Part shown: positions 30,701 to 42,064 of the stretch, one piece after another
Numbering within the stretch: position 1 is the first letter of the stretch
Layout: every line of letters starts with the position of its first letter
From: Chondrosia reniformis
Lineage: Eukaryota; Porifera; Demospongiae; Chondrillida; Chondrillidae
Length of the DNA: 64,000 nucleotides
Direction of reading: 5' to 3'
Assembly (NCBI GenBank): GCA_947172415.1
Contig: OX359199.1
Coordinates: 7,021,884 to 7,085,883 of the forward strand
Position numbers and translations under genes: made by a program
Notes under the pieces: model-generated
What the model was told of the DNA's origin: nothing
The model's database searches: none
What the model saw: only the letters and a program-made list of their open reading frames with translations

Positions 30701-33700
30701 AGGGCCCGTGTTCAGTCAGGTAGGTGAGTAATGTAGGTGAGTCAGGTAGGTGAGTAAGGTAGGCGAGTAAGGTAGGCGAGTAAGGTAGGCGAGTAAGGTA
30801 GGCGAGTAAGGTAGGCGAGTAAGGTAGGTGAGTAAGGTAGGTGAGTAAGGTAGGTGAGTAAGGTAGGTGAGTAAGGTAGGCGAGTAAGGTAGGACCAACC
30901 TCAAGAAGTCTCCTTCTTTGAAGTGTTTGAGTGAACACTTTGAGAAATCATCATTCACATCGGTCACATGAATGCTCCCATTCCTCTTGGGTCCAATGTT
31001 CATCAGGATACCTCTCTTTAAGTTGACTTTGGTGACTTTAGCTGTTACCAATCCTGTAGCCTCAGGAGACTTGGCAGAAGGGAGATTCTTTTCTTTGGCA
31101 GGACTCCTAGCACTGTGTTCCATTTTTAATTGTGGCTACAATAAAAGACATATGTATGTCGTCAATACAATGGTTAGATATACGTATGTTACTTACAGTA
31201 AGGTCACCGGGTCTCAGAGTTACAAGTAATCTCTGCTTTTCTCTATCCATCTCCACTACCTGTTACATTAAATATTTAAACCGCATCAGTATTATAGTAA
31301 TGGCTTACAGTTTATGAAGTTCATTCATACGTACGTACATGCTGCAGTTCCCATACCTTTGCTCTTACACTTTGACCATCTGCATACACTCCCCTGCCAT
31401 CAGACACAAACTCATCCTTCAAGTACTAGAAATTTAAATATTACTGGACAATTGTTCCAAACCAATTATCATTATTCAGCAAAAGGTCCATACCTTATTT
31501 GGTGCTAGTCCAACAAAATTGCCAGGAAACTCCACAAAGCATCCAAACTGTGCCGAGTTCCTCACGAAACCACTCAGAACACGTCCAGCCTATACAAGTA
31601 AATACGTACATACGTACATCTCCAATACACGTTATAACAATTAGTCATAAAACAAAAAATAAATATAACTTACCTTAAACTGTGAAAAGTCTTGTACTAT
31701 CTTCTTCTCCTTTGCTTCCTTGATGAGGGAGTCCTTACAAGTGACCAACTAAAACACATACACAAACACACATATACATACGTAGATAAATTAGTTGTTT
31801 CAGAAATGCACAACACAAGTGAATACATATGTACTGTGGTTTTGCAGTGTAACACTCAAAAGGCAACTCACAACGTGTCTTGTTGGTAACTTGCCACAAA
31901 CTACCAACACGTTATCCAATTTATAAACCTTGCCTTTGTCCAATGTACTCTCATATCTTGTTTGATGTGCACTCAGAATGGCCTCACAGGAACTCAGTTC
32001 GTCAGAAAGGTGGCTCCGTGGCAGAAAGGCTACCTCACCTTCCTGGGATCTCAATGATATCCCTTCTGGTAATATAGCCTCAACAGACAATGTAACAATC
32101 TAATGTTAACAGAGTATAGATTTGTGGAACAGAATGTTAACAACCATTATTTACACCATGCAGACTTACATCTCCAGAAGTAAGGGGCTTAATGACAGGG
32201 GTCACCCCAATCTACAAACCAATCACAGAAAGAGATAGAGGTCATAGAGATGCATAAAGGCACTGGGAACTTGTGTACCTCAAATGAAAGTTGCAGTTTC
32301 TTCTCTTCTGGTTGACAGGACACAATCTGACAAGTCACAACCTGTCCTACCTGGAATACTGTCGTTGGGTCAGTAATACCAGGTTGTCTATAAGAGACAT
32401 AAACGTGCAAGTATGTATGTACCTACGTACGTATGTATCACTGTGAAATGCCTTTACCCCAAATCACTGCGGTCTGCCCATCCCCTCACGTTACCATAAA
32501 ACCACACACTACAACCTCTTCCGTTGACCATCCTTACAACCCCCTGATGAAGGCCACCTGGCTGAGCTGACTCATACCTGGCTAATATAGGATAAGTAGA
32601 GTCTACCAGCTTCTTCTTGTGTGTCAATAACAGCTGCTGTTTACTGGCATCAACAGACAGCACCTTGATACACAAAGTACAGTATCAAGGCACAGATATA
32701 ATATAAATAGTCCATTTAAAAACATACTCTACATTTCACTTCTGACCCTTTCTCCCATTTCTTCTCCGGGTGTTTCAGCTTGGAGTCTGCAAGGTGAACT
32801 GTGGGACAGAGTCCGTGAATGAAACGGTTGACTTGTACTACCATTCCAAATGAGCCGTGGCTCGACACTGTCCCCTGTTATTAGAGGAATAGCATTGCAA
32901 ATGGCGTCAAAACTGCTAAATGTACAGTTTGTGTTGCTCACTGTAACTATGTCACCTGGTTGAATGTCCTTGTATGAAATGAATGGCTCATTGAGAACGG
33001 ATCTAACACCAATTGAGATGCATACGTACGTGTACGCACATGTTGAAGGTACAACAGACATTATGGAGGACACTCACTGTTTTAAGCTTACAATGACAGA
33101 ACAGTCTACCAAATTGAAAGATACCACTCGACAGCTGCCAAAGAAAGGTTGCTATGTATGTTATAATGTAAGTAAAAGAGAAATTCAAAGCACATTACTT
33201 GTGTTTGGATCCAACTTTGTGTTTCTTGTCAAATTTTTCACAAATGTCTTCATATACTGCTGAAATCTATGCATACATACACAATAGATACAAACATGGG
33301 TACACAGAGATATATTACATGGAGGAATGTGTTATCTACACAGCAGTAGTTGCATAAGTCAGTCATTCCATCTTAGATACGCGCCTAGTCAATTTCTACA
33401 AGCATATTCATTTGGTACAGTACTTGCCAATTGTGTAGGACAAGTGTAGCGCTAGACAAACAGTATATATTGTGCTGCAGCTCTTGGGTGTTGGTAATAG
33501 ACATTGAGCAGTGAGCATTAGGTGTGTGACAGTAGACCACACTACTCACTGGTGCATATCCGGAGTGAGTTCCACTGAGGTTAAGCAGCAGGGCATGAGC
33601 GCCTTCTTGGTAAGTGATTTCTGCTGACTCTACAATGGTTCCCATTTCCAAATCATCACACTTGAAATGTGACCCCTCTACAATGGGAACTTTCATAGAC

Positions 33701-35307
33701 AGGCCAATCAACTTTTCCGCTCTGTCCACCCACAGCAAACGAGCTTTTGCCTTTGTACATGAGGTGCAACAGAGTTGGACAGCAATCAGAGGCAAGTCAA
33801 CATGTTACTTACTTTGGATTTAGTTTGGAAGTCATTGCAATCAACACTGGTTCCAGGAAGGTGTCTACAGTGAACAATCCCTTCAAATCCACCAAGCAAC
33901 TTCACAGTCATTGCATTGGACAACAGCTACGTATGTACACATGTAGGTAAGGACGTACAACTAGAATACCACATTTATCCACAAGTTAACTTAATGATTG
34001 TCCATATGACACCATACCTCATTGACTGTCACTATGACAACAGCTCCAGGTAGTATTGCATTGAAACTATGAATATCATTACTTTTCACCTACGTGTCGT
34101 AATTTACATAACACATACGTCCGTACAGTCACTCAGTAATATGTTAAGTGTTACAACTCACCAATGCTGTGTTGACTAGAGCTGGGTCAATAGACACACC
34201 CAAAGCCTTTAAATTCAATGTAGAGGTTATTAGGAATTGGCAAACCTGCCCTGCTCTTAAAGTGTGCCCTACGCAGTTCAAAGGACATGGTCAAGGTAAT
34301 TATGATGAATGAAACTTGCTGATCCTATGCTAAAGTACTACGTACCATTGAAATGTTGTCGAATACACTGAGCCGAATCCTTCTTCCTCAAGAAACCTTT
34401 TAAGCCTTCAATTCCAAAAGAAATGAGATAGCCGTGTTCTTCTACGCTCTCGACCCACCCAGGTAAAACCTGTCAAGGGGAGAACCCTTTGATAGACAAT
34501 GGCTGCATGCCCAATCACTGAGTAACCTATGCACATACCATTCCCTTGAACACTGCACGAGTTGTCAAGCGCTGATTGATTACAGAGGGATTGACAGTCA
34601 CTTCCACAAAGGTACCATCCTTACGTAAGGTACTGCATATGATGTACTGCCCACAGTAGAACAGATGGCTTAGGGAAGGGAGGGAGGTCTTGGTATCTTC
34701 TGAAGATGACTGCTTGATTAGTTCAGTGATAATGTCTGACACACCAGCATGAGTGATCTTGCCTTGGAGATTAAATGGCAGAGAAACATAGACTTCATAA
34801 TCTCTCACTTCCTTTACAATCCCCAATAATAACAATCCTTCTTGCAAGTGCTACAGGAAAATGACTTACAATGAAAAATATCGACTGGAAAAATGCCGCA
34901 AAACAAACTTTAGGAGAGGGAAACTTGATGTCATGTGAATGTTTCATCTTCTTTGCTTTAGACACAGCTTTAAGGGGAGCCATCTGCATTCGTTTTACTT
35001 TCGTTCCTTTACTTGTCTTCTCCTCTGTTACATCCTGCTTTGCCTTCTGGTGCAACTGCTTAATTTCTAAAGGTGTTAACAAAGAAGTGGAGCTCCTTGG
35101 AAAATCTTCTTCAACAGATTCAGATGGTACCCCTTTGACAAGAGCTTTGCTTTCTGGAGAATAAAATGGAACGAGAGATAAAGTAAGCGGCAAGTGGTAG
35201 GGAACGTTATTACCTTTCTTCTTTTTCTTAATTGGCACTCCTACATGTTCACTGTTACTTGCATCAGTATTCGGCGATCGCTTTCTTTTATTCTTAAACT
35301 TGTCCAT
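27788..35307 (-). CDS. PDCD11: PDCD11 / Rrp5 ribosome biogenesis factor, 30 exons
   Basis: Predicted 1430 aa. Exons: 35307-35214, 35153-34909, 34850-34539, 34469-34346, 34268-34162, 34089-34018, 33926-33813, 33750-33543, 33259-33199, 33134-33078, 33002-32942, 32874-32728, 32663-32458, 32387-32279, 32211-32170, 32099-31872, 31748-31674, 31589-31494, 31425-31357, 31259-31197, 31135-30900, 30665-30474, 30324-30211, 29914-29584, 29449-29381, 29301-29117, 29048-28880, 28580-28427, 28279-28096, 27956-27788. A Lys-rich N-terminus is followed by serial S1 RNA-binding domains (for example GIVKEVRDYEVYVSLP, GTVSSHGSFGMVVQV, KQQLLLTHKKKLV), an acidic linker, and C-terminal HAT repeats ending MKFFFKRYLEFERQHGT. 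Rrp5 acts in 18S and 5.8S pre-rRNA processing in the nucleolus. It is shorter than human PDCD11 (1871 aa), so some S1 domains are probably missing. All phases close. Confidence 0.92.
30716..30895. repeat. 13-bp minisatellite in PDCD11 intron 21
   Basis: About 13 copies of ggtaggcgagtaa / ggtaggtgagtaa directly after the exon 21 donor. The motif GGTGAGTAAG is a perfect 5' splice site on the + strand, antisense to PDCD11. Confidence 0.95.
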
Positions 35308-35385
35308 GCTGTTTTATATAAGGTGCAAGAAAAATGGCGGCTGTAGGGAAATCCCTACAAAATGACGTAAGAGATAAAAGGAGAT
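35308..35385. promoter_or_regulatory. Probable bidirectional promoter, PDCD11 / Cys-rich gene
   Basis: Only 78 bp lie between divergent start codons. Contains acgtaagagataaa; no TATA box is evident. Inferred from position. Confidence 0.5.
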
Positions 35386-36917
35386 ATGGACAGGTCCGTC
35401 TCTAATCTTTTATCTACCTCTAAGAACGTAACGAACAAAGGTACAACTGAGGAAAATCCTTTTATTCTCTCTTTGAAAGACAAAGAAGAATTTTCCAAGC
35501 TCCATGCATACGGATTCCACTGTGTTCCTCATATCGGTACGTACCGCACGATACCGGGAAATGTTTATTACTGATGAACTATATTGTCGTCTCTTTTATT
35601 AGGTGTCTACGGAGAGATGTATTCTCCATGTCTTCCAATGGTATTAATAAGCCTTCCAGTGTATAAGAGGTAAGTTGATTAATTTTATAGGGTGCCAACT
35701 GCGTGGAGCGGAAAGACTTATCCGACTTATTCATGTCGTAAACCTTCCTTTCGTAGCCTGATAGCCAGACAGTTACCCAATAGCATCACTGAACTTCTCT
35801 TTCCAGACTGCATGTCTGTAGCAACCAAGAGAGCAATAACAGTTCAGCCACGCCCTGCAAATGTGGGCACGCCCCTTCTGAATAGCTCACCTGAGAGGAA
35901 GACATGTTGTGGGCAGTGCTGTGCCTCACTGTGCTATGTTCTGACCATACCCTGTCACCTCATCAACTGTCTCTTGCACAAGTCCTTTCAACTGGACCAA
36001 TCACAGGAGACTGACAGTAGCCAGATGAGTCACCTACCTGTAAAGAGATATGCATCAGGAGGGAGGGGACCAGAGTCACCGCCTCCCAAAGATGTAACTG
36101 ATTTTGTACTGGATGATTCAACTGAGCTGTTTATAATATTCCACCCCCATCCCGAGGAGAGCCCCTGTCAAAAGTTTATCTGTGAAAATACAGATGAATT
36201 CAACCTCATGTATCATGCTTGGCTGTACAGAGATGCTCCTTATGAACAGAGCTATTCAATGACTTTGCAGCTGCAAATGGGTGTGTTTGAGGCCAAAGGA
36301 GTTAAGCCTGTTCATCAAGACCTAGAGGATGCAGGAATCAGCTTTGGAAGACTAGAGAAAAGGTCTGTGTTATAAAGAGTTTTGTGAAAATGTCCACATG
36401 CCATTCAGTCATGTCTGTATATCACAACAGCGTCAGCCAAACTAGTTCAACTATTTATAGTGCTGTTATTAGCTAGAAATACTGCCAAATCATCATACAG
36501 ATAATTTAGTAAATCAACTCTTTCTATCCTAAATTAAATACATGCATTTAAAGGCAAGCAACCAAAACATTCTCAATACAAGCTGAGAATCTAATGTCTT
36601 CCATGTTTCAATCTTCTAGGACTGTGTGTATTCATGACTGTCGCTTCAGCCCTGAGAATGCAATGATGCAAAAAACTCACAAAATGGACCTTATCACTTT
36701 TTTCTCTGTTGCCAAGCAACAGAACCAAAAGGTAGTGGCCTACCATGTAGTGTGTGCAACTGAAGAGGTTGAACAGAAACTGAGAGAATTGCTGCCCTCG
36801 TCAAACACACTAGGAAAGCTGTTTGAATCACTTGGGAAACACAAAGAATTCTCTGATGTTCTGGCAACAGTACAGCGAATGATCTTACCCTTAGCAGACG
36901 TGCCCAATTTTAATTAA
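35386..36917 (+). CDS. Unrecognised protein with Cys-rich hydrophobic segment, 4 exons
   Basis: Predicted 395 aa. Exons: 35386-35536, 35603-35669, 35691-36362, 36620-36917; phases close. Intron 2 would be only 21 bp as modelled (35670-35690), which is too short for a normal intron, although donor AGgtaagt and acceptor tttatag are good; see findings. Around residues 147-172 there is a cluster of Cys in a hydrophobic stretch (CCGQCC, then SLCYVLTIPCHLINCLL), compatible with palmitoylated membrane attachment. The C-terminal ~100 residues (VCIHDCRFS ... KMDLITFFSVAKQQNQKVVAYHVVC, then a helix) resemble the last strands and helix of a PTB fold, but only weakly. I do not recognise the family. Confidence 0.7.
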
Positions 36918-37275
36918 CCTACTTTCCACCACTCATGTGTAAAGTTTACAATGGTCGCATGTTCACCGAGTAGTTTGTCTATAATGTGTCTTGTAACCAA
37001 TTTCCTATATACATGAATGCAGATCGTGAATACGCATGTAATAAATAATTACATGTATAGATTGGAAAGAAAATCATTGAATAGGTTTAATTAACTCTTA
37101 CTACACTGTTTTAATGCTTTCATATTAATCCATATCTAAGATGAAAGTCTACATATACATAAACTCAGGTTTCACATTGCTATTATACACTTAGGATTTT
37201 TGAGTTTAAAACAGTAAAATATGCAACCAAACTGGTCACTTCAACTCTCTTCAATAGAAATATACAGAAACAGAT
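36918..37275. other. Intergenic space between convergent genes
   Basis: AT-rich 358 bp between the stops of the Cys-rich gene and the PAAT-like gene; likely overlapping or abutting 3' UTRs. Nothing else seen. Confidence 0.6.
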
Positions 37276-38556
37276 TTAGGACTTTATATTTATCAATTGA
37301 GTAACTAGCACTTCCAAAGAGCCAGCCAAGAGGTCAATCTTCTTCTCCAAAGACTTCTGTGCCCTGTCCACGGCATTGTCAATGTAAGTCTTCAAGTGAT
37401 TCTCAAGTCTCTCCAAATCTTCTTTAGTAACTTGCTGAGGACTAGCTTTGTCTTGTTCATCACTACCATCTGGTTCTGCTTCATTCTTGGCTGAAGAACG
37501 CATGGACCTCAGTGTTTCCAATGCTTGCTGCATATTAGGAGGCATCTCGCCTTTATCTTCCTCAGTAAAGAACCTACCAGTCCTCTGCTGCTTACTGAGA
37601 TGCTGCATGGTAGCGACCAGAGCCTTGATACCTTGGGGAGCACCTTCTAAGGAGGCCAGTTCCTTCAGCTCCAACTGATTCTCCCAAGTGCTATAACAAT
37701 GCAAACAGAAGAAGGTCAGATATGGTACTGCCACATCTCTTGAACATACTGATCCTGTGTTGGGAGGCCTTCCAACTCCTTCTTCTCTTGAGCAGTCATC
37801 TCTCGAAACTTTAGTGTAAGTCTCTTCAAGTGGAACTTTAAGCGACCTCCAAGGGAAACAAACTGCAAAAAGCAACTCCATGTAAACACAACTCATCATA
37901 GCCAGTTTCATTAAATTCTGCATGCCTCCCTAGTAAGATGTTTTGATAACACAATTTAAGAAAAATATCCATTGTAGATAATTGATTCATTTCAAATTTT
38001 CTTGAAATACAGTGCATTACCTTTATTTTCAAGCTTGGATACACGCGACCACCCCTGAAGTGATGCATACAGCTGTACATTTTCATATCTTCACTGCATG
38101 CATGCGGTAACACGACAAAGTCAGGCTGTTAAATCCTTAAGTGTAACGTCCAACAAATACTCACTTTCCTTCAGCTGACGTAATGCCTGCAGCAGTGCCT
38201 AGGTAACCATTACTGCTATCGTATATCTCTACATTTCTGCATTCACTGACAACCTCAAGACTGTGCAGCACAAGTTCGTCATCATTAAAGGTGTCCATAA
38301 AGAGAAAGCACGGTTCAGCCGTCCCCTCGCATTCAATAACGACTGGTGGGTTAGGGCCTACACTGAGCTGGTCTGGCAGCTCCGTACCGTCCCTATGAGA
38401 GTTCATGAAGAGATGTCCATAACCTCCCAAGCATTTGCCTCACGGAGGATTTAGAATTTTATTCATTTACCTCATTTGTAGTTCCACTGTCGTCTTTAGT
38501 ATCCTTTCAAGTGTGCCCCAGTTAGTAGAAAGTTGCACTGAAACTCTGGCAGCCAT
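37276..38556 (-). CDS. PAAT / C10orf88-like protein, 5 exons
   Basis: Predicted 304 aa. Exons: 38556-38471, 38392-38165, 38093-38021, 37862-37750, 37690-37276; phases close. Matches to vertebrate PAAT from memory: CFLFMDTFNDDELVLHSLEV..CRNVEIYD (compare CFLYLRC...ARNMEVY), KIKFVSLGGRLKFHLKRLTLKF (compare KIKLLSFGERQCVFISKVVVHM), and a C-terminal amphipathic helix LKTYIDNAVDRAQKSLEKKIDLL. PAAT is described as an ATPase-associated protein that interacts with mitochondrial inner-membrane ABC transporters; here that is by homology only. A longer exon 2 beginning near 38430 is open but does not join exon 1 in phase, so the acceptor at 38393 is used. Confidence 0.75.
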
Positions 38557-38630
38557 TTTGCTTTGATTTATCGACATAGAGTTCAAAATAATCGATGTTC
38601 AGTGAGCAAATATACCAGCAGCTGGAAAGC
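38557..38630. promoter_or_regulatory. Probable bidirectional promoter, PAAT-like / Ig receptor
   Basis: 74 bp between divergent start codons, containing atcgat and no TATA box. Inferred from position. Confidence 0.5.
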
Positions 38631-41600
38631 ATGTTCACACTAAGCCTCTGTTTCCTAACAATTCTTGCAAGCGTCCAAGGTTAGATACTCAAGTTATTTT
38701 GATGCCATCACTTAAGTCAATTGTAATTTACATCTGAAATCATTAACAAATGCTTCTACCTGCACAGAGATCTATACAGAGCAATTTCCTTGGACAGACA
38801 GTGATTATGTTGTTGTTGAGCGAGAAATATCACAAAGATATCAGCCAGTATTTTTTCACATGTTTCATTTTGAAAACAACGATGCCAAAAGGCTACCATC
38901 TGTACAGACTTATGAGGGAGTAATCAACCTCTTTGGAAAAGACTACAATGCCACTAAAATGACCGCCTTGTTTAATGGTTATCTATTTCATGAATATGGG
39001 ACCAGTGCTCCAGGAATGATGTATGTTTACTGTTAGATTTAACATCAACTATGGAGCAACTCAATGCTGGATGCAAAAAACTTTTATTTCTTATAGAAGG
39101 GTTGACTTATAGAGTTTCTGTTAGATTGAAGGTTCTTCTTCTTTATTTAGAGGCTATAATAGGAGAAACCTCAATGCATTGAGAATCAAGGTTTTGGAAA
39201 CTGGTTTTATCGCCACGTGCATCGCAGTTCCAAGATGCACTTTAAGCATAGGAGGAGGATTCAAGTTGACAGTACTGCAGCCAAGACTAGTGCAATTTCA
39301 ATACTGGCTGTTAAAATATTCAAGCCGAAACTTTTTTACTAGTCGACATCCTTTTTATCCCTATGGAGATATCAGGAATAGGCTGTATTCATGTTATCCT
39401 CCAGGTAATTCCAACTGAAATAAAATAATAATACTAAATGAACATTGCATTTCCAAACGTAACTAGTTCAGTATAAATTTATATGTAGAGAGAAGAGAAC
39501 AGATTTTAGGAACCAATTATTGCTGATGTCAACATATACTGTATATGTTGTAGTTTTATGATATTAACTTAATTTTGTACACTGCAAGGCATGCAGCACT
39601 AAACAAAAGGTTTGAAAAGAAAAATAAAGCAAATTGCAGTTCTCAGAAAATATACATATGTATGTCCATTATATGTCCATTTTATTATCTCAATCTAGCT
39701 TCAAAAATTAAGAAGGAAGATAATCCAGCTTATGTGGGTATATTTGCAACCTTTTTGACATCCCTTCAGCAGCACAGAATAAGTCATGGATTTACAGAAA
39801 CAGTCCAGTTACCAATCAATCCTTCAAAAGTGCTAAGGTTGACCTTACTATCAGCTCTGGCTCCTGCTGAAAATATTACCTATATCTTCCAAGGGAGACA
39901 TTTGACAACTAGAGAGGAGAAACGGACTCACATTGAAAAGGCTGGATACTTTGACAGGAAATCCTGCTCTAAAATTCATTCTATGATGTATTACACAATA
40001 ATATTTAGACAGGTTGCAGAGAGAAGTGGAACTTATGGAATTATTAGTAGATTTGATCCAAATTTAGTAACAACACTTGCTGGTGATTTGGAGATGAAGG
40101 CCACTTTGGAGTTGGTTATAGGAAATCCAGGGCAGCATGTTGCAGAGGATACTGTCAGCCAAAATCAAACGGGTGAGGGTAGTATTTATACATGCATTAA
40201 CCAAGCTTGCTTATAAAAGTATACATGCATATATACATACATGTAGTTACAATTTGCTATACTGTATTTGTAAGGTCATGTATGTAGATATACAGTATGT
40301 ATGATTTGTATCTATGTAGAAATTCAATTTTCATTTCAAGGAGACAAATTAGTCATTCCCTCAGGTAACACTTCCACCTACTTTGATATTACTATAATAG
40401 CTCCACTAGCAGAACTTTCCTCTTGGGAACTCTCTGTTGAAAAGGTTTCAGATGAATCCTCACAGAATACAAATTTTGTCTTGTCAGCTCTTAGTACCTC
40501 TCACTATAGAGTAGCATTCTACAAGTTGCGAGAATCAGACAATGGAAACTACAGCATTTCAATTAGCAATGGTAGCAATACACACAGCAAGACCATTCAA
40601 ATAGTCAAGGCTGAGAAGCTAAAAATGGCTGTTACTCCATTAAAGAGAGCGGTGGAGCTTGGAGTGACGGGTGATCTAGTGTGTGTAGTAACAGGCCACC
40701 CACGACCAGTAGTCACATGGGAGTCAGGACTGGAACCAATTAAGCAAAATAAAGTAATTGAAAGTTGTTTTTCTGTTGCAGATTCAGGTTATTACTGTTG
40801 AGATTGTAATGAAAAACTTACATGTACATCTTCAGTATATGGTAGCACCACTTGTCTACTCAGTAACCATGGTGACATATAGAAACTAAATATAGCCACT
40901 TAAGATCATATGTAGGTTTTATCTTTGCGTCTTTTCACTGTATCACTGGAGTGTCAGCCTGTCATTCATTCATAAATACATCAGAGACTATGCCAGTACT
41001 CTCTAAGTAGGGATGGCTGAAAAAACATGGCCACCCTATTCAATGTATTACCAATTATCTTGTTAATCAACAACAAAGAGATTTTGATTTCATTTGATTT
41101 CATCTATTCTAACCTGTTGTACATAGGCACATCCAACATCTATATAAATGTATATTATATATATAAATGTATACTGTTCAATATTATATATATAAATGTA
41201 TACTGTTCAATATTATATATATATATATAAATGTATACTGTTCAAATATAAATGTAGCGAATAAAAGTGACTACTACATTTGGAGAAGATGGTAAAAGTG
41301 TGATCTGCAGGATGGAAATCAGAGAACCTGAGTATATGGATTCCTCGTATTACTATTGCAAAGCTTGGAATGAGGTTCAGAGGGAGAAAGTCACTGCTAT
41401 CTTTGATGTCTACCCTATTGGTAGTCACTTGGCCGATGAAGGCTTTGAGCATGCACAATCATCCGTGATTACAGAATCAGGGAATACGACCGAGGAAGAA
41501 AATGGCCACTTTGAGGAAGACAGTATTGAGGAATTCAATTTTGACAACAGTGATCCTATCTATGAGTTTGTAGCTATGGACAGGGACTCCCCCCTGGGAA

Positions 41601-41980
41601 GGTCTGGCATGCGTGTGTTCCTGTTTGTGGTTCTGGGGATCTTGTGCTCAATTATTGTCATGTTAACAGTAGGTATTGCTACAGTGCTGGTCTGTTATGT
41701 CATTCAGTGGTAAGGAGCAGAACGGCATAAGTGTTACATGCAACCCTTCACACTACCTCAATCCTCAATTGACACACCCATCCTTGATGTATACTATATT
41801 TCATTGATAATGTTGATTCTTGTGACATCTCTTGTTAGGTACAAAGGGCTAAAGTATAGCTACAAGAAGAGCAAGCCAGGTTATTTTAAAAGGTTCTTTA
41901 GGAGATCTGGCAAGTCGAAGGTGGACAAGCTGGATCAGAGGATACCTTTGTTAGCTACCTCTGACTCGGATGACTACTAA
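38631..41980 (+). CDS. Single-pass membrane protein with Ig-like domains, 7 exons
   Basis: Predicted 685 aa. Exons: 38631-38679, 38768-39020, 39151-39404, 39699-40172, 40320-40753, 41258-41709, 41839-41980; phases close. Exon 1 is a signal peptide (MFTLSLCFLTILASVQ). The ectodomain's first ~320 residues match nothing I know. An Ig-like region (~345-445) has DNGNYSIS where DxGxYxC is expected, so its second Cys is absent. A second Ig-like domain spans exons 5-6: LVCVVTGHPRPVVTWESG and, across the intron, SSYYYCKAWNE. An acidic stalk follows, then a transmembrane helix (~607-637, VFLFVVLGILCSIIVML...) and a short basic tail (YKGLKYSYKKSK) ending PLLATSDSDDY. No kinase or known signalling motif. 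A cell-surface recognition or adhesion receptor is plausible; the ligand is unknown. Confidence 0.8.
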
Positions 41981-42064
41981 TGTGATAGTTATCAGACTCA
42001 TTGGAGTAGTTGAAATAGTTGTGGTTAAGAATCAATGATTGTTAAAGATGGCGTACTAGTTAAA

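Noticed and set aside
38393-38435. Longer exon 2 for the PAAT-like gene (LGGYGHLFMNSH)
   Set aside because: No acceptor there matches the phase of exon 1, and the implied intron would be ~32 bp; the tcatag acceptor at 38393 fits.
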